From positions 373,255 through 437,254 of the forward strand of contig NZ_BMIQ01000003.1 in assembly GCF_014642635.1 (NCBI RefSeq): a stretch of 64,000 nt of DNA, written 5' to 3'. This stretch comes from Aureimonas endophytica. GTDB taxonomy: Bacteria > Pseudomonadota > Alphaproteobacteria > Rhizobiales > Rhizobiaceae. The position numbers and the translations under genes are program-made. A model generated the notes under the pieces. The model was not told where the DNA came from. It worked only from the letters and a program-made list of their open reading frames with translations, and did no database searches. Of this stretch, positions 35,840 through 45,614 are shown one piece after another; the stretch's first letter is position 1, and each line of letters begins with the position of its first letter.

Positions 35840-37041
35840 CCCGAGTTCTGACGAATGCGCGACTGGCCACGCTGGCGGAAGGCTCCGCCGGGCTCGGCCT
35901 CGTGGAGGATGGGGCGGTTCTGATCGAGAGCGGACGCATCGCCTATGCCGGGCCGCAGGCGGGGCTGCCGCCGGCGGCGGGCGCCGAGCGGCTCGATCTC
36001 GGCGGACGCTGGGTGACGCCCGCGCTGATCGACTGCCACACGCATCTCGTCCACGGCGGCAACCGGGCACGGGAGTTCGAGATGCGCCTGGCGGGCGCGA
36101 CCTACGAGGAGATCGCCCGTGCCGGCGGCGGCATCGTCGCCTCGCTGGCGGCGACGCGCGCGCTCTCCGTCGCGGAGCTCGTCGAGACCGCTCTCCCCCG
36201 GCTCGACGCGCTGCTCGCCGAAGGCGTCTCGACGGTGGAGGTCAAGTCCGGCTACGGCCTCGACATCGAGACCGAATGCCGGATGCTGGAGGCGGCGCGG
36301 GAGCTGGAGACGCGGCGCCCGGTGCGGATCGCGACGAGCTGGCTCGCCGCCCATGCGGTGCCGGCCGAATACAAAAACCGCAAGGCCGACTATCTCGCCG
36401 AAGTGGCGATCCCCGGTCTGCGCGAGGCGCATTCGCGCGGTCTGGTCGACGCGGTGGACGGCTTCTGCGAGGGCATCGCCTTCTCGGCCGAGGAGATGGC
36501 CGAGGTCTTCGCGGCGGCGCGGGCGCTCGGCCTGCCGGTGAAGCTTCATGCCGAACAGCTGTCCCATTGCGGCGGCGCCGCGCTGGCCGCGCGCTCCGGC
36601 GCGCTCTCGGCCGATCATCTGGAATATGCGACGGCCGAGGACGCGGCGGCGATGGCGGCAAGCGGCACCGTCGCGGTGCTTCTGCCGGGAGCCTATTACT
36701 TCATCCGCGAGACCAGGACGCCGCCGGTCGATCTCTTCCGCCAGGCGGGCACGCGGATGGCGCTCGCCACCGACTGCAATCCCGGCACCTCGCCGCTGAC
36801 CTCGCTGCTCCTCACCATGAACATGGGCGCCACGCTGTTCCGCCTGACGGTCGAGGAATGTCTCGCGGGAACGACGCGCGAGGCGGCGCGCGCCCTCGGC
36901 CTCCTCGCCGAGACCGGCACGATCGAGGCCGGCAAGTCCGCCGATCTCGCGGTCTGGGATGTCGGGAGCCCGGCCGAGCTCGTCTACCGCATCGGCTTCA
37001 ACCCGCTCCATGCCCGCGTCTTCCGGGGCGAAAGGATCTGA
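35836..37041 (+). CDS. hutI: Imidazolonepropionase
   Basis: Hydrolyses 4-imidazolone-5-propanoate to N-formimino-L-glutamate, third hut step. It is 401 aa, the family length. Metal ligands are visible in [10 protein letters not shown] (HxH), [21 protein letters not shown] (His) and [10 protein letters not shown] (Asp). [12 protein letters not shown] is a HutI substrate-pocket signature. Its start overlaps the stop of the preceding HAL homologue by 4 bp, and hutG follows 2 bp after its stop. Confidence 0.95.
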   Translation: MTRVLTNARLATLAEGSAGLGLVEDGAVLIESGRIAYAGPQAGLPPAAGAERLDLGGRWVTPALIDCHTHLVHGGNRAREFEMRLAGATYEEIARAGGGIVASLAATRALSVAELVETALPRLDALLAEGVSTVEVKSGYGLDIETECRMLEAARELETRRPVRIATSWLAAHAVPAEYKNRKADYLAEVAIPGLREAHSRGLVDAVDGFCEGIAFSAEEMAEVFAAARALGLPVKLHAEQLSHCGGAALAARSGALSADHLEYATAEDAAAMAASGTVAVLLPGAYYFIRETRTPPVDLFRQAGTRMALATDCNPGTSPLTSLLLTMNMGATLFRLTVEECLAGTTREAARALGLLAETGTIEAGKSADLAVWDVGSPAELVYRIGFNPLHARVFRGERI

Positions 37042-37043
37042 TC

Positions 37044-37853
37044 TTGTCTGTCGTCGAGACCTCTTCGGGCTCCTCGCCCGTGATCCTCGCCTTTCCCCAT
37101 ACCGGAACGGCGGTGCCACCGGACATCCTCGTCCGGCTGAATGCCGAAGGGCGCCTGCTGCGCGACACCGACTGGCATGTCGAGCGCCTTTATGACGGCC
37201 TCCTCTCCGAGGCGAGCGTGGTGCGCGCCACTTTCCACCGCTACGTGATCGACGCCAATCGCGATCCTTCGGGGGAAAGCCTCTATCCCGGCCAGAACAC
37301 GACCGGCCTCGTTCCGCTCACCGATTTCGACGGCCAGCCGATCTGGCGCGAGGGCGCCGAGCCGGACGCGGCCGAGATCGCCCGGCGGATGGAAACCTTC
37401 CACGCGCCCTATCACGCGGCGCTCGCGGCCGAGATCGAGCGGGTGAAGGAACGCCACGGCGTCGCGATCCTCTACGACTGCCACTCGATCCGCTCGACCA
37501 TCCCCTTCCTGTTCGAGGGACGATTGCCCGACTTCAACATCGGCACGATGAACGGCACCACCTGCGCGCCGGCGGTCGAGGCCGCCGTGGCCGGCTTCTG
37601 CACGGCGGCGGCGGACTATGCCACGGTCGTCAACGGCCGCTTCAAGGGCGGCTGGACGACGCGCCATTACGGCCGGCCGGAGAGGGGCGTCCACGCCATC
37701 CAGATGGAACTGGCGCAGGCCTCGCATCTCGCCGAGGAAGTGCCGCCCTTCGCCCTCGATACCGCCAAGGCCGAGCGCCTTCGCGCCGTGCTCGGCGCGA
37801 TCCTCGCGCGCCTCGCCGACCTCGCCCCCTCCCTGAAGGAAGTCCGCCCATGA
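37044..37853 (+). CDS. hutG: N-formylglutamate deformylase
   Basis: Hydrolyses N-formyl-L-glutamate to glutamate and formate, last step of the HutF/HutG branch. It is 269 aa from a TTG start preceded by AAAGGA, 3 bp after hutI. Characteristic segments: [12 protein letters not shown] (residues 18-29), [42 protein letters not shown] and HAIQMELAQ. This is the FGase (N-formylglutamate amidohydrolase) fold, not the arginase-like HutG of other bacteria. Overlaps hutU by ATGA. Confidence 0.93.
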   Translation: MSVVETSSGSSPVILAFPHTGTAVPPDILVRLNAEGRLLRDTDWHVERLYDGLLSEASVVRATFHRYVIDANRDPSGESLYPGQNTTGLVPLTDFDGQPIWREGAEPDAAEIARRMETFHAPYHAALAAEIERVKERHGVAILYDCHSIRSTIPFLFEGRLPDFNIGTMNGTTCAPAVEAAVAGFCTAAADYATVVNGRFKGGWTTRHYGRPERGVHAIQMELAQASHLAEEVPPFALDTAKAERLRAVLGAILARLADLAPSLKEVRP

Positions 37854-39523
37854 GCAATCCGCGTCACAACATCCGCGAGGTGCGCGCCGCCACCGGTCCC
37901 GAGATCACGGCCAAGAGCTGGCTGACCGAGGCGCCGCTGCGCATGCTGATGAACAATCTCGATCCGGCGGTCGCCGAGAATCCGAACGAGCTCGTCGTCT
38001 ATGGCGGCATCGGCCGGGCGGCGCGCACCTGGGACGATTTCGACCGCATCGCCGCCACCCTGCGCGACCTCGAGGCCGACGAGACGCTGCTCGTCCAGTC
38101 CGGCAAGCCGGTCGGCGTGTTCAGGACCCATGCCGACGCGCCGCGCGTCCTCATCGCCAATTCCAATCTCGTGCCGCATTGGGCGACTTGGGACCATTTC
38201 AACGAGCTCGACCGCAAGGGGCTCGCCATGTACGGCCAGATGACCGCCGGCTCCTGGATCTATATCGGCACGCAGGGCATCGTGCAGGGCACCTACGAGA
38301 CCTTCGTCGAGGCCGGGCGCCAGCATTACGACGGCAGCCTGAAGGGCAGGTGGGTGCTGACCGGCGGGCTCGGCGGCATGGGCGGCGCGCAGCCGCTCGC
38401 CGCCGTCATGGCCGGCGCCTCCTGCCTCGCGGTCGAATGCAACCCGGATTCGATCGAGTTCCGCCTGCGCACCCGCTATCTCGACGAGAAGGCCGAGACG
38501 CTGGACGAGGCGATGGCGATGATCGAGCGCTGGACGGCGGCCGGCGAGGCGAAATCGGTCGGCCTCCTCGGCAATGCCAGCGAGATCCTGCCGGAGATGG
38601 TGCGGCGCGGCATCCGTCCCGACATCGTCACCGACCAGACCTCGGCCCATGACCCGATCAACGGCTATCTGCCGGCCGGCTGGACCATGGCGGACTGGAA
38701 GGCCAAGCGCGAGAGCGATCCGAAGGCGGTGGAGAAGGCGGCGCGCGCCTCGATGCGCGCCCATGTCGAGGCGATGCTCGCCTTCCACGCGGCCGGGGTG
38801 CCGACGCTCGACTACGGCAACAATATCCGCCAGGTCGCCAAGGACGAGGGCCTGGAGAACGCCTTCGCCTTTCCGGGCTTCGTGCCGGCCTATATCCGGC
38901 CGCTCTTCTGCCGGGGCATCGGGCCCTTCCGCTGGGCGGCGCTGTCCGGCGACCCGGAGGACATCTACCGCACCGACGCGAAAGTGAAGGAGCTTCTTCC
39001 CGACAACGCCCATCTCCACCGCTGGCTCGACATGGCGCGCGAGCGCATCGCCTTCCAGGGCCTGCCGGCGCGCATCTGCTGGGTCGGCCTCGGCGACCGG
39101 CACCGGCTCGGCCTCGCCTTCAACGAGATGGTGCGCAACGGCGAATTGAAGGCGCCCGTCGTCATCGGCCGCGACCATCTGGATTCCGGCTCCGTCGCCT
39201 CGCCCAACCGCGAGACGGAGGCGATGCGGGACGGCTCGGACGCGGTTTCCGACTGGCCGCTCCTCAATGCGCTCCTGAACACCGCGTCGGGCGCGACCTG
39301 GGTGTCGCTCCATCACGGCGGCGGCGTCGGCATGGGCTTCTCGCAGCATTCGGGCATGGTGATCTGCTGCGACGGCAGCGAGGACGCCGACCGGCGGCTC
39401 GCCCGCGTCCTTTGGAACGACCCGGCGACGGGCGTCATGCGCCATGCCGATGCCGGCTACGACATCGCGCTGGATTGCGCCAGGGACCAGGGTCTGCGCC
39501 TACCGGCCATCCTCGGCAACTGA
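37850..39523 (+). CDS. hutU: Urocanate hydratase
   Basis: Converts urocanate to imidazolonepropionate, second hut step, using tightly bound NAD+. It is 557 aa, the normal length. Conserved blocks are intact: [92 protein letters not shown] with the family cysteine, and [16 protein letters not shown]. It should accept the urocanate made by the canonical hutH at 17737-19272 and perhaps products of the MIO-less lyases. Confidence 0.96.
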   Translation: MSNPRHNIREVRAATGPEITAKSWLTEAPLRMLMNNLDPAVAENPNELVVYGGIGRAARTWDDFDRIAATLRDLEADETLLVQSGKPVGVFRTHADAPRVLIANSNLVPHWATWDHFNELDRKGLAMYGQMTAGSWIYIGTQGIVQGTYETFVEAGRQHYDGSLKGRWVLTGGLGGMGGAQPLAAVMAGASCLAVECNPDSIEFRLRTRYLDEKAETLDEAMAMIERWTAAGEAKSVGLLGNASEILPEMVRRGIRPDIVTDQTSAHDPINGYLPAGWTMADWKAKRESDPKAVEKAARASMRAHVEAMLAFHAAGVPTLDYGNNIRQVAKDEGLENAFAFPGFVPAYIRPLFCRGIGPFRWAALSGDPEDIYRTDAKVKELLPDNAHLHRWLDMARERIAFQGLPARICWVGLGDRHRLGLAFNEMVRNGELKAPVVIGRDHLDSGSVASPNRETEAMRDGSDAVSDWPLLNALLNTASGATWVSLHHGGGVGMGFSQHSGMVICCDGSEDADRRLARVLWNDPATGVMRHADAGYDIALDCARDQGLRLPAILGN

Positions 39524-39576
39524 CGAGCGGAGGGCCGGCGCGAAGCTCCGGCCGCCCCTCGGGACGGAGAGACGGA

Positions 39577-40152
39577 ATGCGCGTTCTCAGAAGCGTCGAT
39601 CACCGGCGCATGGCCTGGAAGAACGGCGGCGGCGAGACGGTGGAGATCGCCGTCCACCCGGCGGAGGCGGATCTCGCCGGCTTCGACTGGCGGGTCTCGA
39701 TGGCGCATGTCGCGAGCGACGGTCCGTTCTCCCGCTTTCCCGGCATCGACCGTACGCTGGCGATCCTCTCGGGCGCCGGCCTTCGGCTCGACATCGACGG
39801 TCTCGGCCGCCATGATCTCGCGCCGGGCGACGCGCCGCTGGCCTTTCCCGCCGATGTCGCGACGACGGCCGTCCTCAAGGACGGGCCGATCACCGATCTC
39901 AACGTGATGACGCGGCGCGGCGCTTTGCGCCATCGCGTCGAGCGCCGGACCGTCGCCGATGCGCTCGCGCTCCGTGTCGCGGCGCCCTGGATCCTGCTCC
40001 TGCCCCGCGACCCGCTCACCGTGACGGCCGAAACCGGCATCCCCGTCGCGCTCGCGGCCGGCGACGCCCTCCTTCTCGAAGGCGATACCGGCCCGCTCAC
40101 GCTCGCCGCCGAAAGGGCGGCGCTCTTCGTGGTGACGATCGAGGGCGCGTGA
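39577..40152 (+). CDS. hutD: HutD family protein
   Basis: A 191-aa cupin-like protein of the HutD/Ves family. Family features are MAWKNGGGETVEIAVHP (residues 12-28), DWRVSMAHVASDGPFSRFPGIDRTLAIL, and GPITDLNVMTRRG. HutD is a conserved hut-operon member proposed to bind a pathway intermediate and set an upper limit on hut activity; it is not catalytic in the main pathway. GACGGAGAGACGGA precedes the ATG. Last gene of the hutF operon, converging on the enoyl-CoA hydratase gene 3 bp away. Confidence 0.9.
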   Translation: MRVLRSVDHRRMAWKNGGGETVEIAVHPAEADLAGFDWRVSMAHVASDGPFSRFPGIDRTLAILSGAGLRLDIDGLGRHDLAPGDAPLAFPADVATTAVLKDGPITDLNVMTRRGALRHRVERRTVADALALRVAAPWILLLPRDPLTVTAETGIPVALAAGDALLLEGDTGPLTLAAERAALFVVTIEGA

Positions 40153-40155
40153 GGC

Positions 40156-40929
40156 TCAGCGCCCGGTAAAGCGCGGCGTCCGCTTTTCCGCGAAGGCGCG
40201 CATGCCCTCGGCCCGATCCTCGCTCGCCGCCATCAGCGCCGACAGGGCGCGCTCGAAGGCGATGCCGGCCGACAGCGGCGTCTCGAAGCTCTGGAGCACC
40301 GCGCGCTTGGCGAATCGCGCGGCCAGCGGCGCGCGCTCGGCGATCCGCCCGGCGAGCGCCAGCGCCTCCGCTTCCGCCGCGCCCGCCTCGACCAGGGTGC
40401 TGGCGAGGCCGAAGCGGCAGGCCTCCTCGGCGTCCAGGCGGCGCCCGGCCAGGATCATCTCCATCGCCAGCGACTTGCCGACCGCCCGCACGAGGCGCTG
40501 CGTGCCGCCGGCGCCCGGCAGCGTGCCGATCGCTGCTTCCGGCAGACCGAAAACCGCACCGCGCTCGCAAACGACGATGTCGCAGATCAGCGCCAGTTCC
40601 AGGCCGCCGCCCAGGCAATAGCCGGACACGGCCGCGACGATCGGCGTCTCGATCGCCGCGACGGCGTCCCATTGTTCGCTGAAGCCGCTGCGATAGAGCT
40701 CCATCGCGCTGGCCTCGCCGAGCGCGCCGATATCGGCGCCGGCGGCGAAGGCGCGCGGCTCGCCGGAGATCACCGCGGCGCGAATGTCGGGATCGACGTC
40801 GAAGCCGCGCAGCGTCGTGACGAGACCGTCCAGCATCGGCCAATCGAGGGCGTTGCGCTTGGCCGGGCGGTTGAGGACCACCTGGGCGACCGCTCCATGG
40901 CGGCGCGAAAGAATCGTCGCTTCGCTCAT
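40156..40929 (-). CDS. Enoyl-CoA hydratase/isomerase family protein
   Basis: A 257-aa crotonase. The oxyanion-hole segments are FAAGADIGAL and YCLGGGLELAL; the two catalytic glutamates are at GGGLELA and LPEAAIGTLPGAGGTQRL. So it should hydrate a 2-enoyl-CoA. Its start overlaps the stop of the dehydrogenase gene by ATGA. It is the last gene of the minus-strand operon importer - HAL-like lyase - CoA-transferase - dehydrogenase - hydratase. After CoA activation, the unsaturated acid released by the lyase would be a natural substrate. Confidence 0.9.
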   Translation of the reverse strand: MSEATILSRRHGAVAQVVLNRPAKRNALDWPMLDGLVTTLRGFDVDPDIRAAVISGEPRAFAAGADIGALGEASAMELYRSGFSEQWDAVAAIETPIVAAVSGYCLGGGLELALICDIVVCERGAVFGLPEAAIGTLPGAGGTQRLVRAVGKSLAMEMILAGRRLDAEEACRFGLASTLVEAGAAEAEALALAGRIAERAPLAARFAKRAVLQSFETPLSAGIAFERALSALMAASEDRAEGMRAFAEKRTPRFTGR

Positions 40930-41810
40930 GCCCGGCGTCGCTCGGTCAGAAGGGTGACGATCGCGTCCCGTTCGGCCTTGGTGGCGGTGCTCGCCTCGTC
41001 CGTCCATTCGTAGAAGCCGCGTCCGCTCTTGGTGCCGAACGCCCCCTCGCCCGCGAGCCGGGCGACGAGCGGCGGCACGCCGCCATCGGCATGCAGGGCC
41101 GGCATCAGCACGGCGGCGACCTTCGCCACCGTGTCGAGCCCGGCAAGGTCCATCAGGCGCAAGGGGCCGGCGGCGCACCAGCGCGGCGCAAGCGTCGTCT
41201 CCACCGCCCGGTCGACATCGCGGATCGTCGCGACGCCGCTCTCGACGAGGTGCAGCGCCTCGCGCAGGATCGCATATTGCAGGCGGTTGATCACAAAGCC
41301 GGGCAGGTCGGTCGCGACCTCGATCGTCTCCTTGCCGATCGCTCCGCAGAGGGCGCGCGCCCGCTCGACCACATGTTCGGCGGTTTGCGGCCCGCGTACG
41401 ATCTCGACCAGGGGCATGACGGCGGGCGGATTGAACCAGTGCAGCCCGACGAGGCGCTCCGGACGTGTCATCTCCGCCGCGATCGCGCCGATCGGCACGC
41501 TCGACGTATTGGTGGTGAGAAGGCAATCGTCCGGCACCTGCGCCTCGATCCTGGAGAAGAGCGCGCGCTTCAGCTCCAGCTCCTCCGCGACATTCTCGCT
41601 GACCGCGCCCGCGCCTTCGAGGCAGGATTCGAGCTCGGTCGAGAAGCGGATGCCGGCGGCCGCCTCGCCGAGCGCCTCGCGGGCCTTATCCAGCGTCGCC
41701 GCGCTTCGCGAAAAAAGCGCGACCTCGTAGCCGAGCCGGGCGAAGACGCCGGCGATGCCGGCGCCCATCGTGCCGGCACCGATCACCGCGAGCTTCGGAA
41801 GATCCGTCAT
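40926..41810 (-). CDS. 3-hydroxyacyl-CoA dehydrogenase family protein
   Basis: A 294-aa NAD-dependent dehydrogenase. Rossmann motif VIGAGTMGAGIA (residues 9-20), SENVAEELELKRALF, TNTSSVPI, then the catalytic histidine in GLHWFNPPAVMPLVEIV paired with the family glutamate, and a C-terminal helical domain with TDLPGFVINRLQYAILREA. This is the 3-hydroxybutyryl-CoA/L-carnitine dehydrogenase size class. Coupled by ATGA to the hydratase, it would oxidise the 3-hydroxyacyl-CoA made by that enzyme. A carnitine-type substrate is an alternative, given the quaternary-amine importer upstream. Confidence 0.9.
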   Translation of the reverse strand: MTDLPKLAVIGAGTMGAGIAGVFARLGYEVALFSRSAATLDKAREALGEAAAGIRFSTELESCLEGAGAVSENVAEELELKRALFSRIEAQVPDDCLLTTNTSSVPIGAIAAEMTRPERLVGLHWFNPPAVMPLVEIVRGPQTAEHVVERARALCGAIGKETIEVATDLPGFVINRLQYAILREALHLVESGVATIRDVDRAVETTLAPRWCAAGPLRLMDLAGLDTVAKVAAVLMPALHADGGVPPLVARLAGEGAFGTKSGRGFYEWTDEASTATKAERDAIVTLLTERRRA

Positions 41811-41822
41811 GCTCCGTCCCCT

Positions 41823-43028
41823 TCAGATGACGCCACGAGCCTTGAGGCCCGCGATCTGGTCGTCGGTCAGCCCGAGTTCGGCGGCCAGGACCGCCGCCGT
41901 GTCGGCGCCGAGCGCGGGCGCGGCAAGATCGCCCTCCGGCGCCGCGCCGCTGAAGCGCACCGGCTGCGGCATGACGCCGAGGACGGCGCCGTTCGGCTGG
42001 CGCGTTTCTCGCAGAAGACCGCGATGGCGGGCATGGTCGCTCGCCAGCATCTCGGAAAGCGTCCAGATCGGCGCCGCCGGAATGCCCGCCGCGGCCATGG
42101 CCGCGACGATCGTCTCGACGCTCCGCTCTGCCGTCCACGCCTCGATGGCCGCATGGAGAGCGTCGCGATGGACGAGGCGCCGCGCATCGGTCGAGAAACG
42201 CGGATCGTCGGACAGGTCCTTCCGGCCGATGGCCTCGGCGAGCCGCAGGAACAGCGGATCGTTCGCCACCGCGATCACCACATGGCCGTCGGTGCCAGCG
42301 AAGGAATCCATCGGCGCGCTGACCGGATGGGCGTTGCCGAGGCGTCCGGGCGAGGGCAGGCCGCCGGCGATCTGCGACAGAGTGACCATCTGGAGCGAGG
42401 CCATGGCGTCGAGCATGGCGACGTCGACATGCTGGCCGGTCCCGGTCCGGTCGCGCTGCAGCAGCGCCGCCAGCGCGCCGAAGGCGCCGTAGAGCCCGGC
42501 GACGACGTCGCCCACCGCGTCGCCGATGCGCGTCGGCGCGCCGTCCGGCCAGCCGGTCACGCTCATGATGCCGCCCATGGCCTGGACGATGTGGTCGTAA
42601 GCCGGACGCTGGGCGAGCGGCCCGTCCTGACCGAAGCCGGAAATGCTGACATAGACGAGGCGCGGGTTGAGGAGCCGGGCGCGTTCGTAGTCGAGGCCGA
42701 GCCGCTGCGTGACGCCGGGGCGAAAATTCTCGATCAGGATATCGGCGCCCGCCACGAGCCGGCGGACGATCGCCAGCCCTTCTTCCGACTTCATGTCGAG
42801 TGTGATGCTCTTCTTGCCCCGATTGACCAGCATGAAATAGCAGCTCTCCCCGTCGAGAAACGGGCCGAAGGCGCGGGAATCGTCGCCGCGTCCGGGAATC
42901 TCCACCTTCACGACCTCGGCGCCGAGATCGGCGAGCATCGAGGCGCAGAGCGGTCCGGCGAGGACGCGCGACAGGTCGAGCACCTTCACGCCGGCGAGCG
43001 GCGCCGGCACGGCGGCGGGAGGGGTCAT
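41823..43028 (-). CDS. CaiB/BaiF family (class III) CoA-transferase
   Basis: A 401-aa class III CoA-transferase. It shows VKVLDLSRVLAGPLCASMLADLGAEVVKVE (residues 14-43), NRGKKSITLDMKSEEG, VYVSISGFGQDGP, and the catalytic Asp in GQHVDVAMLDAMASL. Start at ATG 43028 because GAGGAG lies 8 bp upstream; an upstream GTG at 43046 immediately follows the lyase stop. It exchanges CoA between an acyl-CoA and a free acid. Placed after a HAL-like lyase and before hydratase and dehydrogenase genes, it probably activates the unsaturated acid the lyase releases. Confidence 0.9.
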   Translation of the reverse strand: MTPPAAVPAPLAGVKVLDLSRVLAGPLCASMLADLGAEVVKVEIPGRGDDSRAFGPFLDGESCYFMLVNRGKKSITLDMKSEEGLAIVRRLVAGADILIENFRPGVTQRLGLDYERARLLNPRLVYVSISGFGQDGPLAQRPAYDHIVQAMGGIMSVTGWPDGAPTRIGDAVGDVVAGLYGAFGALAALLQRDRTGTGQHVDVAMLDAMASLQMVTLSQIAGGLPSPGRLGNAHPVSAPMDSFAGTDGHVVIAVANDPLFLRLAEAIGRKDLSDDPRFSTDARRLVHRDALHAAIEAWTAERSVETIVAAMAAAGIPAAPIWTLSEMLASDHARHRGLLRETRQPNGAVLGVMPQPVRFSGAAPEGDLAAPALGADTAAVLAAELGLTDDQIAGLKARGVI

Positions 43029-43042
43029 GACGGTCTCCTCGG

Positions 43043-44581
43043 TCATTCGGACCGGATCGCGGCCGCGACGAAGGCCTGGAGGTCGCCGCCGTCGATCAGA
43101 GCGCGCACGGCGGCCAGATCGGGCGCCATCACCCGATCCTCGAGGCGGCGCGGAACGCGCGAGCGGATCGCGTCGCGGGCGGCCGCTGTGCCCCGGCCGG
43201 GGCGAAGCGGCGCATGGAGGTCCAGCGCCTCGGCCGCGCAGAGCAGCTCGATCGACAGGATGTCCGCGAGGTTGTCGGCGGCCTTGCGGGCCTTCAGCGC
43301 CGCCGAAACGCCCATCGAGACGTGATCCTCCTGCCCGGCGCAGGTCGAGACCGTATGAACGCTCGCGGGGGCCGCGAGCGCGCGATTATCGCCGGCCAGT
43401 CCCGCCGCGACATAGGGCGGGATCATGAAGCCCGAATGGGCGGCGCTGCCATCGGCGAGAAAGGCCGGCAGGCCGCTGAGATGCCGGCTCGTCAGGCGGT
43501 CGGAGCGTGCCTGCGAGATGGTGGAGAGCGCCGCGATCGCGATGGCCAGATGATCGAGCGCCAGCGCCGTGGGCGCGCCATGGCCGTTGCCGCCCGGCAG
43601 GGCGACGAGTTCGTCGTCCTCCAGCGTGAAGACCGGATTGTCGGTCACCGAGTCGATCTCGATCTCGATCACCCGCCGGACATGTTCGAACGTGTCGCGC
43701 GCCGCGCCATGGACCTGGGGAATGCAGCGCAGGCTGAGCGCGTCCTGCAGACGGTGATCGCGGTTCGCGGCGAGGATCTCGCTTCCGTCGAGGAGCGACA
43801 GCAGGCGGTCGGCCGTCGCGATCTGGCCGGGATGCGGACGCAGGCGATGCAGACGCGGATCGTAGCCGCGCGTGTTGCCGCGCAGGGCCTCGAGGCTCAT
43901 CGCGCCCGCGAGATCGGCCAGCGGCAGGAGCGTCTCGATCCGGGCGACGGCGAGCGCGCCGAGCCCGGTGATCTCGCAGGCATTGCTGATGAGCGAATGG
44001 CCCTCGCGGGCGCCGGGCTGGTGAAGGGGAATGCCGGCGCAGGCCAGCGCCTCGCCGCCGGGCAGCCGCTCGCCGGCGAAGAAGGCCTCGCCCTCGCCGA
44101 AGATGGCGAGGCCGATATGCGAGGTGGCGATCAGATAGCCGACCGAGCCCGCGATGGGCGCGACAGGCGTGACGCCCCGGTTCAACATGGCGGTCATGGT
44201 GACGACGAGATCGGGCGAGACGCCGCTCGCGCCCTTGAGGAAGGCCTCGACCAGGACCGCCATGATGGCGCGGGCGCCCGTCGCGTCGAGCGGTTCGCCG
44301 ACGCCGCTCGCATGGCTCCGCAGCATGTTCATCTGGGCGCGGGAGAGTTCGTCCGGTCGCAGCGCGACCGAATAGAGATCCCCGACGCCCGTGGTCAGGC
44401 CATAGATGGCGCGCCCGCCGGACACCGCCTCGCCGACCCGCCTGTGCAGATCCGCCATGCGGGCGAGCGCCGCCTCGTCCAGAACGACCGTCGCGCCCCG
44501 GGCGATCGCGGCGATGGCGCGGGCGCCGACGGGCGCGCGGCCGAGGATCACCGGTGCGGGCGAATCGGAGAGGGATGGCAT
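43043..44581 (-). CDS. HAL/PAL-family lyase homologue lacking the MIO triad (second such paralogue)
   Basis: A 512-aa homologue of histidine ammonia-lyase. The MIO segment is GSVGYLIATSHIG (residues 145-157): Ala-Ser-Gly is missing exactly as in the paralogue at 34316-35839. The catalytic Tyr280 position is Leu282 (QDALSLRC) and Asn195 is Ser199 (LISNACEIT). It keeps Tyr60 (IYGLTTGVG), His90 (RSHASG), Arg285, SVTDNP and GQEDHVSMG, so the fold and part of the active site are under selection. It follows an importer of the quaternary-amine type and precedes CoA-activating enzymes, which suggests a lyase for a betaine-like histidine derivative (hercynine or ergothioneine). This is inference. Confidence 0.88.
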   Translation of the reverse strand: MPSLSDSPAPVILGRAPVGARAIAAIARGATVVLDEAALARMADLHRRVGEAVSGGRAIYGLTTGVGDLYSVALRPDELSRAQMNMLRSHASGVGEPLDATGARAIMAVLVEAFLKGASGVSPDLVVTMTAMLNRGVTPVAPIAGSVGYLIATSHIGLAIFGEGEAFFAGERLPGGEALACAGIPLHQPGAREGHSLISNACEITGLGALAVARIETLLPLADLAGAMSLEALRGNTRGYDPRLHRLRPHPGQIATADRLLSLLDGSEILAANRDHRLQDALSLRCIPQVHGAARDTFEHVRRVIEIEIDSVTDNPVFTLEDDELVALPGGNGHGAPTALALDHLAIAIAALSTISQARSDRLTSRHLSGLPAFLADGSAAHSGFMIPPYVAAGLAGDNRALAAPASVHTVSTCAGQEDHVSMGVSAALKARKAADNLADILSIELLCAAEALDLHAPLRPGRGTAAARDAIRSRVPRRLEDRVMAPDLAAVRALIDGGDLQAFVAAAIRSE

Positions 44582-44608
44582 GGCGCAGTCTCAGAGTGAA
44601 GGCGGAAA

Positions 44609-44632
44609 GGACCGGCGAGCGACCGCCGGTCC
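44609..44632 (-). other. Stem-loop between binding-protein and lyase genes
   Basis: GGACCGGCG (44609-44617) pairs perfectly with CGCCGGTCC (44624-44632) across a 6-nt loop. On the minus strand it follows the binding-protein gene by 33 bp and is followed by CTTTCC only. It is probably an attenuating or mRNA-protecting hairpin rather than a full terminator. Confidence 0.55.
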
Positions 44633-44664
44633 GGTTGTCGGCGCGGGAGGTGCGCGGTCGCCGG

Positions 44665-45576
44665 TCAGTTCAGCTTGTGCTTGGCCAGCCAGTCCTCGGC
44701 CACCACATCGAAGCTCTCGTGGTCGGCAAGGCGGCCGTTCATCACAATGAGGTCCTCCGTGGTGAGGGCGGCCGACACGGCATCGAGCGCCTTCGTCACG
44801 GTATCGTCGACCTTGGCGGCCGCGATCACCGGCACGATGTTCTGGGCCGGGAAGAGATTCTTCACGTCTTCCAGCGCGACGAGATCGTTGGCGGCGATGG
44901 CCGGATCGGTGGAGGTCATGTCGGCGGCCTGGACCTGACCGTTGAGCAGGGCCGACAAGGTCAGCGGTCCGGCGACGTCGAGCGTCTTGAAGGACTTGAA
45001 CTCGAGGCCGTAGACGTCCTTCAGGCCGACGACGCCTTCCTTGCGCGTCTTCCACTCCGGCGGACCGCCGAGCACCAGTTCATGCGCATGCGGCTTCAGG
45101 TCGGCGATGGTCTTCAGCTTGTACTTGTCCGCCGTGGCGCGCGTCACGGCGAGGATGTCGGAATCCTGCGCCGGCGAGGGCGTCAGCATCGAGACACCCT
45201 TCGGCAAGGCCGCCTTCAGCGCCTTCGCCACATCGTCGGGCGCATGGGCCGTGGCGGTCTTGTCGAGATAGCTCAACGTCGCGCCGGCATATTCCGGCAG
45301 GAGATCGATCGAGCCGTCGAGCAGCGCCGGCATGTAGACCTCGCGGCTGCCGATATTGAGGCGCGTGTCGACATTCATGCCCTTGGCGGCCAGCGCCTTC
45401 GCGTAGATCGTGGCGAGGAGTTGGCTTTCCGGGAAGTCGGCCGAGCCGACGACGATCGCCGTCGCGTCGGTGCGGGCAGGGGCGTCGCCGGCGAGCGGAT
45501 CGTTCGCGGCGGCGGGCAGCACCGCCAGGGCGAGAAGCCCCAGGGCGCCGAGGGCGGGAATCAATCGGAATGCCAT
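44665..45576 (-). CDS. Quaternary-amine-type ABC substrate-binding protein (OpuAC/OsmF-like)
   Basis: A 303-aa secreted protein. A signal peptide is present (LIPALGALGLLALAVLPAAA, cleavage near residue 24), then the OpuAC fold: AIVVGSADFPESQLLATIYAKAL, RLNIGSREVYMPALLDGSIDLLPEYAGATLSYLD, and a late NIVPVIAAAKVDDTVTKALDAVSAAL. The family binds choline, glycine betaine, proline betaine and, in EgtU-type members, ergothioneine. It is fourth in the operon after ATPase and two permeases. The adjacent HAL-like lyase favours a trimethylated or otherwise modified histidine as ligand. The cage aromatic residues could not be judged by eye. Confidence 0.88.
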   Translation of the reverse strand: MAFRLIPALGALGLLALAVLPAAANDPLAGDAPARTDATAIVVGSADFPESQLLATIYAKALAAKGMNVDTRLNIGSREVYMPALLDGSIDLLPEYAGATLSYLDKTATAHAPDDVAKALKAALPKGVSMLTPSPAQDSDILAVTRATADKYKLKTIADLKPHAHELVLGGPPEWKTRKEGVVGLKDVYGLEFKSFKTLDVAGPLTLSALLNGQVQAADMTSTDPAIAANDLVALEDVKNLFPAQNIVPVIAAAKVDDTVTKALDAVSAALTTEDLIVMNGRLADHESFDVVAEDWLAKHKLN

Positions 45577-45614
45577 GCGAACTGCTCCTGTGGGTGGGGA
45601 AAGGATGGCGGCCG

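Noticed and set aside
41091-43325. Very long plus-strand open frame (744 codons) across the CoA-transferase and dehydrogenase genes
   Set aside because: The composition is charged and repetitive with no recognisable motif, and the minus strand holds three clear enzyme genes with overlapping starts.
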